NCBI RefSeq assembly: GCF_009755355.1
Contig: NZ_WQLB01000051.1
Location: forward strand, 1 to 17,292
DNA from: Deinococcus arboris
GTDB taxonomy: Bacteria; Deinococcota; Deinococci; Deinococcales; Deinococcaceae
Direction of reading: 5' to 3'
Length of the DNA stretch: 17,292 nt
The notes under the pieces are model-generated. The model did no database searches and was not told the DNA's origin. It was given only the letters and a program-made list of their open reading frames with translations. Positions 7,159 to 14,924 of the stretch are shown here, piece after piece; position 1 is the stretch's first letter; each line of letters begins with the position of its first letter. Position numbers and translations under genes: made by a program.

Positions 7159-7473
7159 TCAGGCGCCAGGCCGGCGGACCATTCGCCTGAGGTGGTACTC
7201 GCTCCGGTATTCACTCTGCTGTCCTCTGACCTGCCCGTCAGTGAAACGGTGCTCTACTGTCCAGCTCTCTAGCCGCTGCGCGAACTTCTCAAGCTTGTGC
7301 CAACCTCGGTTGTCTGTTCGCTTCGGAATCCGCCAGCGTGTTCCGCAGCTGCGCATGGCCGATTGACATATGGGGCAGCGCGGGGCGGTGAAGCTGGCGC
7401 GGCCGACAGTTCGGTGCTCCAGGCAGACATAATTGCGCCTAAAGGTGCGGCTGGGGCGCTGGGCTTCTGTCAT
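7159..7473 (-). CDS. Small zinc-ribbon-like protein
   Basis: This is a 104-aa basic soluble protein. It has a candidate metal site made of Cys17-x2-His20 (YVCLEHR) and Cys33-x2-Cys36 (RCPICQ), with an extra Cys43 in SCGTRWRIPKR. The remainder (about 55-104) is charged and probably helical. The pattern suggests a structural zinc site, but I do not know the family and cannot assign a role. The start is ATG 7473, 5 nt after a TAGCGT hexamer. It is head-to-head with the aminotransferase gene (130 bp apart), and its 3' end points at the PBP operon promoter. Codon bias on this strand is less extreme than in the neighbours, so some doubt remains. Confidence 0.55.
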   Translation of the reverse strand: MTEAQRPSRTFRRNYVCLEHRTVGRASFTAPRCPICQSAMRSCGTRWRIPKRTDNRGWHKLEKFAQRLESWTVEHRFTDGQVRGQQSEYRSEYHLRRMVRRPGA

Positions 7474-7478
7474 GTCTC

Positions 7479-7484
7479 ACGCTA
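7479..7484 (-). promoter_or_regulatory. Candidate -10 (TAGCGT) for the zinc-ribbon gene
   Basis: The hexamer reads on the minus strand and ends 5 nt before ATG 7473. No Shine-Dalgarno fits, which is consistent with a leaderless transcript. Confidence 0.35.
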
Positions 7485-7590
7485 AAGCGGTGGCTGTTCT
7501 CCGGCATCTGCCATCTGCGCGCGTAGAGCCTCTGAAAAAGGGCTTAGGCCGAGGCGTTTATTGTCTGGTCTATGGCCCGAGTCAGAGGAC

Positions 7591-7596
7591 TAGACT
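7591..7596 (+). promoter_or_regulatory. Candidate -10 (TAGACT) for the class V aminotransferase
   Basis: The hexamer ends 7 nt before ATG 7604, placing the expected transcription start at the A of the start codon. The only purine-rich stretch (AGAGGA, 7584-7589) is 14 nt from the ATG, too far to act as a ribosome binding site. This also decides the start against in-frame codons further upstream. Confidence 0.5.
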
Positions 7597-7603
7597 CGCA
7601 GCC

Positions 7604-8812
7604 ATGACCCTGACCGCCCCCCTGCCCACCCGTGACGACCTGCGTGCCCAGTTCCCACCCCTGCAGAGCGGGCGCGCGTATCTGGACAATGCGGCGGGCG
7701 GGTTGCTGCCCACGCGTGCCATTGCTGCCGTGACCGATCACCTCACGCGCTACGGAGCCACCAACGCCATGCCGGGCCACCAGCCCGGCCGCGAGATTCT
7801 TGCCCTCAAGCACCGGGCACGGGAAGCCACCGCCTTATTCCTGAATGCCGCCCCCGAAGACGTGGCGCTGGCGCAGAGTGCCACGGCCCTAACCTTCCGG
7901 CTGGCCGCTGCCTTCGCCCGGCTGTGGGGACCCGGCGACGAAATTATTCTGAGCGGCTTAGAACACGAGTCCAACGCCAGCCCCTGGCGCGAACTGGAGC
8001 GGCAAGGCGTCACGGTCAAGGTCTGGCATGCCCGCCAGCCGGACATGACCCTGCACCCCGACGACCTCTCGGCGCTGCTGTCGTCCCAGACGCGCTTGGT
8101 GGCCGTCACGGCCGCCAGCAATGCCCTGGGGATCACGCCCGATATTCCAGCCATCACCGCGTTGGCCCGCGCCGCTGGCGCCTGGACCATCGTGGACGCT
8201 GTTCACGCCGCGCCGCATAGCTTCCCGGATGTGCAGACCTGGGGCGCCGACTTCGTGACCTTCAGCCCCTACAAAGTCTGGGCGCCGCATCTGGGCGCCC
8301 TGTGGATTCGCCCCGACCTGCGCGCCACGCTGCCCTGGCCACGGCTGGAATTCATTCCCCAGGGCGACATCACCGGCCTGGAACACGGCACCCCGCAATT
8401 TGAGCTGCTGGCCGGCTGGCTGGGCACGCTGGACTATCTGCGCGAGCTGGGCGGCCACGCCGAGCTGACCCGCCCCGCGCTGGAGGCCGCCTCGGCCCGT
8501 ATTCAGGCCCTAGAGGCCCCCGTCATGGCGGGGCTGGTGGACGGCCTGCTGGCCCACGACCTCGTGACGGTGTACGGCCCGCAGGGCACCCAGGGCCGCG
8601 TGGGCACGGTGGCCTTTCGCGTGGTGGGGGAAACGCCCGAACAGACGGCGCTGCGCCTGACCGCGCGCGGGGTGGATGTGGCTGCTGGCCATTTCTACGC
8701 CGTGCAGCCCCTCAAGGATTTGGACCTGTATCCGCAGGGCGTGGTGCGCGCCAGCATTGCCCATTACACGACCGAGGAGGACATAGCGCGACTGCTAGAC
8801 GGCCTGGCCTGA
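7604..8812 (+). CDS. Class V aminotransferase, cysteine-desulfurase-like
   Basis: This 402-aa PLP enzyme belongs to the fold-type I, class V group. AYLDNAAGGLLP at the N-terminus, LEHESN (His121, expected to stack on the PLP ring), TIVDAVHAAPH (Asp198 contacting the pyridine nitrogen), and FSPYKVWAPHLG (Lys224, the Schiff-base lysine) are all present. The C-terminal part carries GVDVAAGHFYAV where SufS/CsdA enzymes have their catalytic cysteine loop; no Cys occurs there or anywhere in the protein. It is therefore unlikely to mobilise sulfur by a Cys persulfide. It fits the VC1184-like subgroup often labelled 'cysteine desulfurase-like'; the substrate is unknown. No Fe-S assembly genes are adjacent. 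The downstream gap holds a repeat-like element. Confidence 0.85.
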   Translation: MTLTAPLPTRDDLRAQFPPLQSGRAYLDNAAGGLLPTRAIAAVTDHLTRYGATNAMPGHQPGREILALKHRAREATALFLNAAPEDVALAQSATALTFRLAAAFARLWGPGDEIILSGLEHESNASPWRELERQGVTVKVWHARQPDMTLHPDDLSALLSSQTRLVAVTAASNALGITPDIPAITALARAAGAWTIVDAVHAAPHSFPDVQTWGADFVTFSPYKVWAPHLGALWIRPDLRATLPWPRLEFIPQGDITGLEHGTPQFELLAGWLGTLDYLRELGGHAELTRPALEAASARIQALEAPVMAGLVDGLLAHDLVTVYGPQGTQGRVGTVAFRVVGETPEQTALRLTARGVDVAAGHFYAVQPLKDLDLYPQGVVRASIAHYTTEEDIARLLDGLA

Positions 8813-8817
8813 GCCTC

Positions 8818-8977
8818 AGACGGACTCCGCTTGAATCGCTGGTAGCAGTGATTCAAGTCGAGTGGACTGGGACAGCTGCACCGCAGAGCGAGCAGGAGAA
8901 CAGGTGGGCTGAAGGGCGTAGCGTGAGCGCATCAGTTCTCTCCTACTGCGTTCACGGAGTAGACGGAATCCGTATCA
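8818..8977. repeat. About 160-bp element with inverted ends, MITE-like
   Basis: The gap between the convergent aminotransferase and pyrF genes is bounded by ACGGACTCCG (8820-8829) and CGGAATCCGT (8964-8973), inverted copies with one mismatch. Outside each lies GCCT within a few bases, so similarity extends over about 17 bp with gaps. Inside are two further inverted pairs: a perfect 8-bp hairpin (8830-8857) and an imperfect pairing of 8883-8901 with 8935-8953. There is no ORF. The right end includes the pyrF stop codon. The structure is that of a non-autonomous mobile or palindromic repeat. I believe ACGGAyTCCG-type repeats recur in Deinococcus genomes, but copy number cannot be seen here. It may also fold as a bidirectional 3'-end structure. 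Confidence 0.5.
8830..8857. terminator. Perfect 8-bp hairpin after the aminotransferase gene
   Basis: CTTGAATC (8830-8837) and GATTCAAG (8850-8857) are perfect inverted copies around a 12-nt loop, 18 nt after the aminotransferase stop. No T-run follows on either strand, so it is a weak candidate for intrinsic termination. It could instead protect the 3' end or belong to the repeat element. Confidence 0.3.
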
Positions 8978-9778
8978 GGCCTTCAGCACAGCATTCAGTT
9001 CGTCGCGGAAGGTCTGCGCGGCCGCCACACTGGCGTTCACATCCAGTCCACGGGCGTACTGCACGCCCCGGCTGGCGCTGGCCAGAGCGCCTGTGCCGCC
9101 AAGGTCAAAGGCGGGGGCCAGGTCAGCGGCGGTGGCCCCCTGCGCCCCCAGGCCAGGTAGCAACAGCAGGGCGCGGGGCATCTGGGCCCGGAAGGCGGCC
9201 AAGTCGCGCGGATGGGTGGCGCCCACCACGGCGCCCACGCTGGCGTACTCGCCGTCTTCCTGGGCATTCAGGCGCGTGACCTCGTCGGCCACCCGCTCGC
9301 TGACGCCCTCGCCTTGCAGGTCGGCCTGGCCTGGATTGCTGGTTTTGACCAGCACGAACACCGCGCCGCCGTGGGTGCGGGCAGTGTCCACGAAGGGCGT
9401 CAGCGTTTCAAAGCCCAGGAATGGGTTGACGGTCAGGGCGGCGCCGGCGTGGCGGCCAGTCAGCCAGCCCTGGGCATACGCCTGCGCCGTTGAGCCGATG
9501 TCGCCGCGCTTGCCGTCCAGCAGCACCGGCAGGCCCAGAGTGTGGGCAGCGGCGCAGACCTCCTCCAGCACCTGGAGGCCGGCTAGGCCCGCCGCCTCGT
9601 AGAAGGCCAACTGAGGCTTGACGCAGGCGGCGTAGGGGGCGGTGGCCTCCAGCACATCCAGGGTGTGGGCGCGCAGGTGGGCCAGGTCGCGGTAAGCGTC
9701 TAGACGCGGATCAAGGCCCACACACAGGCGCGTGTTGAGGCGGCGGGTGCGATCGGTCACGGCCTGGGCAAACGTCAT
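8975..9778 (-). CDS. pyrF: Orotidine 5'-phosphate decarboxylase (type 2)
   Basis: This 267-aa enzyme catalyses the last step of UMP synthesis, decarboxylation of OMP, as a cytoplasmic TIM barrel. The signature [13 protein letters not shown] (residues about 86-98) supplies the catalytic Asp88, Lys90 and Asp93 array of the family. LCVGLDPR near residue 18 and VKPQLAFYE near 53 are the other substrate-binding strands. The [10 protein letters not shown] form and the length are typical of the type 2 (long) subfamily. The ATG at 9778 is chosen over upstream in-frame codons because the family begins just before this point and a TAGCCT hexamer lies 7 nt upstream. The stop lies inside the right end of the inverted-repeat element. 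No other pyrimidine gene is in the window. Confidence 0.95.
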   Translation of the reverse strand: MTFAQAVTDRTRRLNTRLCVGLDPRLDAYRDLAHLRAHTLDVLEATAPYAACVKPQLAFYEAAGLAGLQVLEEVCAAAHTLGLPVLLDGKRGDIGSTAQAYAQGWLTGRHAGAALTVNPFLGFETLTPFVDTARTHGGAVFVLVKTSNPGQADLQGEGVSERVADEVTRLNAQEDGEYASVGAVVGATHPRDLAAFRAQMPRALLLLPGLGAQGATAADLAPAFDLGGTGALASASRGVQYARGLDVNASVAAAQTFRDELNAVLKA

Positions 9779-9785
9779 CGGCCCG

Positions 9786-9791
9786 AGGCTA
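9786..9791 (-). promoter_or_regulatory. Candidate -10 (TAGCCT) for pyrF
   Basis: On the minus strand the hexamer ends 7 nt before ATG 9778. It has the same geometry as the aminotransferase promoter (TAGACT, 7 nt) on the other side of this region. Confidence 0.45.
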
Positions 9792-9941
9792 ACACGGGGG
9801 GCGCGCTGCCCCAGGGCGTTAGCCGAGCGGCCGTTCGGGCAGGGCGAATCGGCGCCAGCCGGGGCATGCACTAGGCCACTTCCAGCACCGCCTCTTCTGC
9901 TGGGCCCTAGAGGACAAGGCCCCCGCTTTCTACCGCGGCAT
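9792..9941. other. Intergenic region with possible gene remnant
   Basis: No full gene is supported between pyrF and the C39 peptidase. On the plus strand, 9871-9960 reads [20 protein letters not shown] and then [10 protein letters not shown]. This is an aromatic-rich, protein-like stretch with mostly G/C third positions, but its frame is closed by a TAG at 9820 and runs antisense into the peptidase gene. It may be a decayed fragment or chance. GGGCC (9902-9906) and GGCCC (9918-9922) could form a 5-bp stem after the peptidase gene; no T-run follows. Confidence 0.3.
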
Positions 9942-10496
9942 CTACCCGATCACTTTTTTAACGGTCGTGGCCAGCTTCGGGGGGTACATCAGGGCAAACT
10001 GGCCGTGTTGGTCGGCCCAGACGCGCGCCATATCACTGTAGCGCATGGCGACGTAGCCCAGCAGCGGGTCCATGATGTACACCTGCCCGGACTGGTCGTT
10101 GTAACCCACCAGCACCCGCCAGTGCGGAATAACCTGCCCGGCAGCCGTGATGTGCGATTGCAGCGCAATGACGGGCAGACCGCTGCGAATAGCGGCCTTG
10201 ACCGTGTTCAGGTTGCCCCCCGAATACAGCCGGGCTTCCATACCGACCTGCGGCGCAAACCGCACGATGGCCTGGGCGCTCATGTAAGAGCGTTCGGTGG
10301 GCCGGGTCTGGCGGCTGACATCGGCCATGTTCACCTTCAGGCCAAAGTACCCCAGCACCTGCGTCAGGCTGGCCGGGCCGCAGGCGTTGTAGGTCTGGCG
10401 CACCAACGGCATGCCTTTCAGGACATAGCCGGGCGGGGTGGCGGCCAGCGCCGACGAAGACAGGCCCAACAGGGCAACACAAAAAGCCGCGCGCAT
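9942..10496 (-). CDS. Secreted C39-like papain-fold cysteine peptidase
   Basis: This 184-aa protein has a signal peptide ([18 protein letters not shown], cleavage expected near residue 19). The catalytic domain shows [20 protein letters not shown], giving Gln34 for the oxyanion hole and nucleophile Cys39; [12 protein letters not shown] gives His125, and VYIMDP gives Asp143. Together these are the C39/papain-like triad, and GPASL at the Cys is typical of C39-like peptidases. It is not fused to an ABC transporter, so it is not a bacteriocin-exporter domain; the substrate is unknown and action would be outside the membrane. An upstream GTG (10559) would add 21 residues before the signal peptide and is less likely. 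It follows prfC by 74 bp on the same strand and may be cotranscribed. Confidence 0.85.
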   Translation of the reverse strand: MRAAFCVALLGLSSSALAATPPGYVLKGMPLVRQTYNACGPASLTQVLGYFGLKVNMADVSRQTRPTERSYMSAQAIVRFAPQVGMEARLYSGGNLNTVKAAIRSGLPVIALQSHITAAGQVIPHWRVLVGYNDQSGQVYIMDPLLGYVAMRYSDMARVWADQHGQFALMYPPKLATTVKKVIG

Positions 10497-10570
10497 CCGG
10501 CAGAGGATGGCACGCGGCGCGTCACGGGAACCTTTCAGGAGGCGTGGTGAGTCCCGCACCCCTAGCCCTG

Positions 10571-12169
<1,599 letters not shown>

Positions 12170-12181
12170 GGGGACTCCTGC

Positions 12182-12206
12182 GGGCCACAAAAACGGGGCG
12201 CGGCCC
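12182..12206 (-). promoter_or_regulatory. Possible attenuator in the prfC leader
   Basis: On the minus strand GGGC (12206-12203), CGC, GCCC (12199-12196) form a short GC-only hairpin, followed after two bases by TTTTT (12193-12189). This is a terminator-like shape, though with only 4 bp of stem. GGGCC at 12206-12202 can instead pair with GGCCC at 12186-12182, just before the Shine-Dalgarno. The two pairings exclude each other. Attenuation is a hypothesis; the short stem is a real weakness. Confidence 0.3.
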
Positions 12207-12252
12207 AGTGTGACGCTGAGACTGAGGGAAACAAACGCGGTCTCGACTCTCG

Positions 12253-12279
12253 CTACGGGGGCGTGAGGAGAACCGTCAT
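12253..12279 (-). CDS. 8-codon leader ORF upstream of prfC
   Basis: The ATG at 12279 begins a tiny [11 protein letters not shown] then TAG, in a different frame from prfC and 83 nt before it. TATCAT ends exactly 6 nt before this ATG, so it would be the first codon of a leaderless prfC transcript and is likely to be translated. It ends Pro-Pro-stop, a sequence at which peptide bond formation and termination are generally slow. The gene downstream encodes release factor 3, which makes a feedback role conceivable. It is far below the usual size for detection, and conservation could not be tested. Confidence 0.35.
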   Translation of the reverse strand: MTVLLTPP

Positions 12280-12285
12280 GCGGCC

Positions 12286-12315
12286 ATGATAGCGGGCGCG
12301 GGGGCCAGCCGTCAT
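12286..12315 (-). promoter_or_regulatory. prfC promoter (ATGACG-18-TATCAT)
   Basis: On the minus strand TATCAT (12291-12286) matches the -10 consensus at five of six positions. ATGACG (12315-12310) is an acceptable -35, 18 bp away. It overlaps no gene and points at the leader ORF and prfC. The divergent SIMPL promoter begins 8 bp away. Confidence 0.55.
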
Positions 12316-12322
12316 CTGGGGC

Positions 12323-12351
12323 CGTGACCCAGGGCCAAAAGGGCGTAGGCT
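12323..12351 (+). promoter_or_regulatory. SIMPL gene promoter (GTGACC-17-TAGGCT)
   Basis: GTGACC (12323-12328) and TAGGCT (12346-12351) are 17 bp apart, and TAGGCT ends 6 nt before ATG 12358. The 16-nt string from 12345 to the ATG is identical at 15 of 16 positions to that before the ACT-domain gene at 15294 on the other strand. Confidence 0.55.
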
Positions 12352-12357
12352 GAGGGC

Positions 12358-13128
12358 ATGACCTCTGCCTCACGCGCCGGCTGGGCCGCCGTTCTGGCCA
12401 CCGCCATCGCCTCCGCGGCCTTTGTGGCGACCGGCATCTTTGTGGTGCGCGGCCTGACCGACCTGAAAAATGCCAGCGACGTGATTAACGTCACCGGCAG
12501 CGCCCGGCGGTCCATTACTTCGGACCTGGCGGTGTGGACGTTTACGGTGCGCAGCGAGAGTGAGGACAGCCTGCAGGCGGCCTACGCACAGTTCCGCGCC
12601 GCGCAGCCGGCCCTGGACCGCTTTGTGCGCGGACAGAACTTCAGCGCCGAGGAGCTGCGCCGCGAGCCGGTCAGCGCCGCCCCCGAAACCTATACCGTCA
12701 TTGAAACCATCGGCGGCGAGAACGAGGAAGTCGAGCGCACGCGCTACGTGGTCAGCCAGGCGTACCGCGCCCAATCGGGCGATATCGCCAAGATTCAGAC
12801 CGCGGTGGGGGCCGCCACCGCCAGCTTCGTGGACGCCAGCACCGGGGGCGTCACGGTGGAAAGTGGCGCCATCAGCTACCTGTACACCAAGCTGGCCGAC
12901 GTGCGCCTGGCCCTCCTGAAAGATGCCAGTCAGGACGCCCAGCGCCGCGCCCAGGCCATTGCCGAGAGCGCGGGCAACGAGGTCGGCGCCGTCAAAAATG
13001 CCCGCATGGGCGTTTTTCAGATCACGCCGCGCTTTGAAACCAGCGTGGAAGACAGTGGCAGCTACGACACCCGCAGCCTGGAAAAGGACGTGACGGCCGT
13101 GGTCGAGATTGATTTTGTGGTGAGGTAA
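12358..13128 (+). CDS. SIMPL-domain (DUF541) protein, membrane-anchored
   Basis: This 256-aa protein has an uncleaved-looking N-terminal helix (about residues 8-30) followed by an extracytoplasmic SIMPL domain. [37 protein letters not shown] is the usual start of that fold: a beta strand with G-x-A then alternating hydrophobics. The C-terminal part ([30 protein letters not shown]) is the best-conserved family segment. The ending [11 protein letters not shown] is the final strand. SIMPL proteins form oligomeric rings or tubes, and members such as E. coli YggE are linked to oxidative stress tolerance; the function here is not known. The ATG at 12358 is supported by the leaderless promoter. It probably forms a single-gene unit, since a hairpin begins at its stop codon. 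Confidence 0.88.
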   Translation: MTSASRAGWAAVLATAIASAAFVATGIFVVRGLTDLKNASDVINVTGSARRSITSDLAVWTFTVRSESEDSLQAAYAQFRAAQPALDRFVRGQNFSAEELRREPVSAAPETYTVIETIGGENEEVERTRYVVSQAYRAQSGDIAKIQTAVGAATASFVDASTGGVTVESGAISYLYTKLADVRLALLKDASQDAQRRAQAIAESAGNEVGAVKNARMGVFQITPRFETSVEDSGSYDTRSLEKDVTAVVEIDFVVR

Positions 13129-13148
13129 CCCCCTTCAGCTTAGGGGTT
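13127..13148 (+). terminator. Hairpin overlapping the SIMPL stop codon
   Basis: AACCCC (13127-13132) and GGGGTT (13143-13148) are perfect 6-bp inverted copies around a 10-nt loop. The left arm includes the last two bases of the TAA stop. No T-run follows, so termination strength is uncertain. The remaining 145 bp to the next start hold no gene. Confidence 0.4.
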
Positions 13149-13293
13149 AAGTGGACCGTGGGCGCCGCCCCCTGAACCTCGGCTGACAGTGGGAGGGCCT
13201 CAGGGCCAGAGCGCTGACAGAGAGCTGAACAGGGCCTGCTGTGATGAGAGCAGAGGAAGTCTTCTCGTTCTCACCGCCCAGGAGGCCCTGACC

Positions 13294-14178
13294 ATGACCC
13301 GACCACTCCTTGTTCTGCTGCTGCTCAGTGCGCCGGCCAGCGCCGCGTCCCCCGCTTACCTGGATGTGGCCACCAGCCCCAAGGGCAGCACAGCCGCCGA
13401 TATGTTCCGTGACCTGGGGCAGGTGTGTACCGGCGCCTCGTTCCTGCGCCAGCGGCAGACCTCGGGCAGCGTGGAAAATCTGGACTTGCTGCTGAACAAC
13501 CAGGTGTCGCTGGCGTTCGTGCAGCTGGACGTGCTCAAGGCCCGCGACCAGATTGACCACGACGAGCGGGTGCGCGCCCTGAAAACGCTGTTGCCTCTGA
13601 ATTTCGACGAGATTCATCTGCTGGCGCGGCCCGCCGTGGTGAAGACCAACTTGCTGGGCAAGACGACGGTCAGCGGTGTTCAGAAGTTCAGTGACCTCAG
13701 GGGCCGCAAGCTGGGCGCCTGGGGCGGCAGCGTGGTGACCGCGCGCGTGCTCAGTGCCAAGTCAGGCCTGCCTCTGACTATTCAGGAGTACCAGGGCCGT
13801 GAAGAGGCGCTGGCCGCCCTGAGCGCGGGCCAGGTGGACGCCGTGCTGGCGGTGGCCGGGCAGCCTGTGGACTGGGTCAAAGCCCTGAGCCCTGCCGCTT
13901 ACCGCCTGCTGCCCTTGGACATCGCGCCGGCGCGCGTCAATGGGTTTTACCGGCCGGCCACGCTGCGTTACGCCGGTCTGGGCGGGAATGTGGGCACCTA
14001 CGCCGTGCAGCGCTTGCTGGTCACGCGCGACTTCAAGACCCCCGAACGCCGAGCCGCCCTGCTGGCCTACCAGAAGTGCGCCCTGTCCAAGCTGACCCAG
14101 CTGCAAGAAACCCAGGGCTTTCACCCCAAGTGGACTGACGTGACCTTTAAAGAACAGACCTGGCCCCGGTTCAAGTAA
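13294..14178 (+). CDS. TAXI-type TRAP transporter solute-binding protein
   Basis: This 294-aa protein has a signal peptide (MTRPLLVLLLLSAPASA, cleavage near residue 18). The mature part resembles TAXI/NMT1-like periplasmic binding proteins: YLDVATSPKGSTAADMFRDL at the start of lobe 1, then TSGSVENLDLLLNNQVSLAFVQLDVL (about 56-81), the family's S-x-G-S-x-x-N and 'A-x-x-Q-x-D' elements. IHLLARP follows, then SDLRGRKLGAWGGSVVTARVL as the hinge and lobe 2. It has two cysteines (Cys44 and one in YQKCALSKL near the C-terminus). The ATG at 13294 has AGGAGG 8 nt upstream, a clear Shine-Dalgarno, unlike most neighbours. No TRAP membrane subunits are nearby, so its transporter is elsewhere or it acts alone, for example as a sensor subunit. 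Confidence 0.75.
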   Translation: MTRPLLVLLLLSAPASAASPAYLDVATSPKGSTAADMFRDLGQVCTGASFLRQRQTSGSVENLDLLLNNQVSLAFVQLDVLKARDQIDHDERVRALKTLLPLNFDEIHLLARPAVVKTNLLGKTTVSGVQKFSDLRGRKLGAWGGSVVTARVLSAKSGLPLTIQEYQGREEALAALSAGQVDAVLAVAGQPVDWVKALSPAAYRLLPLDIAPARVNGFYRPATLRYAGLGGNVGTYAVQRLLVTRDFKTPERRAALLAYQKCALSKLTQLQETQGFHPKWTDVTFKEQTWPRFK

Positions 14179-14346
14179 GCCGAGGTGGTCGGCCGCTGGT
14201 TGCTGCGGCATTCGCGCATGTTTCAGGGGGCCGCATCGTCTTGGCAGCGCCGGTGCCCCGCTGTCCTCAGGCCGGGGTTACCGGGACGAGGCTGTGCTCC
14301 TGACCACGGCTGTCAAAGTTCTTCAGGGCAAGCCTGACAGAGCCTG
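14179..14346. other. Intergenic region without gene
   Basis: I see no coding sequence here. GCCGC (14192-14196) and GCGGC (14205-14209) form a perfect 5-bp stem with an 8-nt loop shortly after the solute-binding gene and could mark its 3' end. No T-run follows. The remainder leads to the promoter of the next unit. Confidence 0.4.
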
Positions 14347-14352
14347 TACCCT
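14347..14352 (+). promoter_or_regulatory. Candidate -10 (TACCCT) for the leader ORF and GNAT gene
   Basis: TACCCT ends 6 nt before ATG 14359, with GAGGTC between them. The spacing equals that of the SIMPL and ACT-domain promoters. No convincing -35 lies 16 to 18 bp upstream. Confidence 0.4.
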
Positions 14353-14358
14353 GAGGTC

Positions 14359-14436
14359 ATGACACCTCTGGCTGGGCGGCGGCCCAGGGTCAACCTGCGC
14401 GGGTCTGCTGAAGGTCAGGCGCAGTGGGCCGCATGA
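14359..14436 (+). CDS. 25-codon leaderless ORF coupled to GNAT gene
   Basis: The ATG at 14359 begins a 25-aa basic peptide (MTPLAGRRPRVNLRG...). It ends at TGA 14434-14436, overlapping the GNAT ATG (14433-14435) as ATGA. A TAnnnT hexamer lies 6 nt before the ATG. With promoter spacing at one end and a stop-start overlap at the other, it looks built to deliver ribosomes to the acetyltransferase. Whether the peptide itself does anything is unknown, and conservation could not be tested. Confidence 0.4.
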   Translation: MTPLAGRRPRVNLRGSAEGQAQWAA

Positions 14437-14924
14437 CCGTCGCTCTGCGCCCCCTCCACCGTGGCGACGAGGAAGCGGCGGTGCACTGGGCCGCCGACCC
14501 CGAGTTCTGCCGCGCCGCTGGCTGGACGCCGGGCCTGGCCGCGCGCGTGGTGCGGCGCCACTGGCAGAGCCTGATAGCCGCCCGCGACCCGACCTTTCGC
14601 CGCTTTGGCCTGACGCTGGACGGGCGACTGGTGGGGTACGCTGACCTGGCCGACCTGACCGCGCAGAGCGGTGAACTGGGCATCGCGGTGGGCGAGCGGG
14701 CGCTGTGGGGGCAGGGCATTGCCGCTCAGGGGTGCCGGGCGCTGCTGGCCTGGGCCTGGGCGCAGGAACTGCAGGGAGTCACAGCGCAGGTGCATGAACC
14801 CAACGCCCGTTCTCACGCCCTGCTGGCCCGACTGGGCTTTCAGGCCGTGGGCTGGGGCCCACCGGAACCCTACCAGGGGGAGGTCGTGCCGGTGCGGCAC
14901 TATCGCCTGGTCAGGCCGGGTTGA
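14433..14924 (+). CDS. GNAT-family N-acetyltransferase
   Basis: This 163-aa cytoplasmic protein is predicted to transfer an acetyl group from acetyl-CoA. The GNAT core is visible: VALRPLHRGDEEAAVHW (strand 1 and helix 1), FGLTLDGRLVGYADL (strands 2-3), then LGIAVGERALWGQGIAAQGCRALLAWA with the CoA-pyrophosphate loop GQGIAAQ, and VHEPNARSHALLARLGFQAVG, the N-x-x-A/S-x-x-L-x-x-x-x-GF motif. It resembles the RimJ/RimL type; the acceptor is unknown. Start: ATG 14433 overlaps the stop of the small upstream ORF. GTG 14424, in frame, has GAAGGT 8 nt upstream and is a real alternative that adds three residues. The last 14 bp overlap the convergent ACT gene. Confidence 0.85.
   Translation: MTVALRPLHRGDEEAAVHWAADPEFCRAAGWTPGLAARVVRRHWQSLIAARDPTFRRFGLTLDGRLVGYADLADLTAQSGELGIAVGERALWGQGIAAQGCRALLAWAWAQELQGVTAQVHEPNARSHALLARLGFQAVGWGPPEPYQGEVVPVRHYRLVRPG

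Noticed and set aside
7433..7603. Upstream in-frame start for the aminotransferase
   Set aside because: The added residues do not resemble the family, and a -10 hexamer sits 7 nt before ATG 7604.
9732..10550. 272-codon plus-strand open frame
   Set aside because: It covers the pyrF start and the peptidase gene in antisense and has Arg/Gly/His-rich shadow composition.
12170..12373. N-terminal extension of prfC
   Set aside because: The frame stays open but has no RF3 similarity, crosses the divergent SIMPL start, and would bypass the strong Shine-Dalgarno before 12169.
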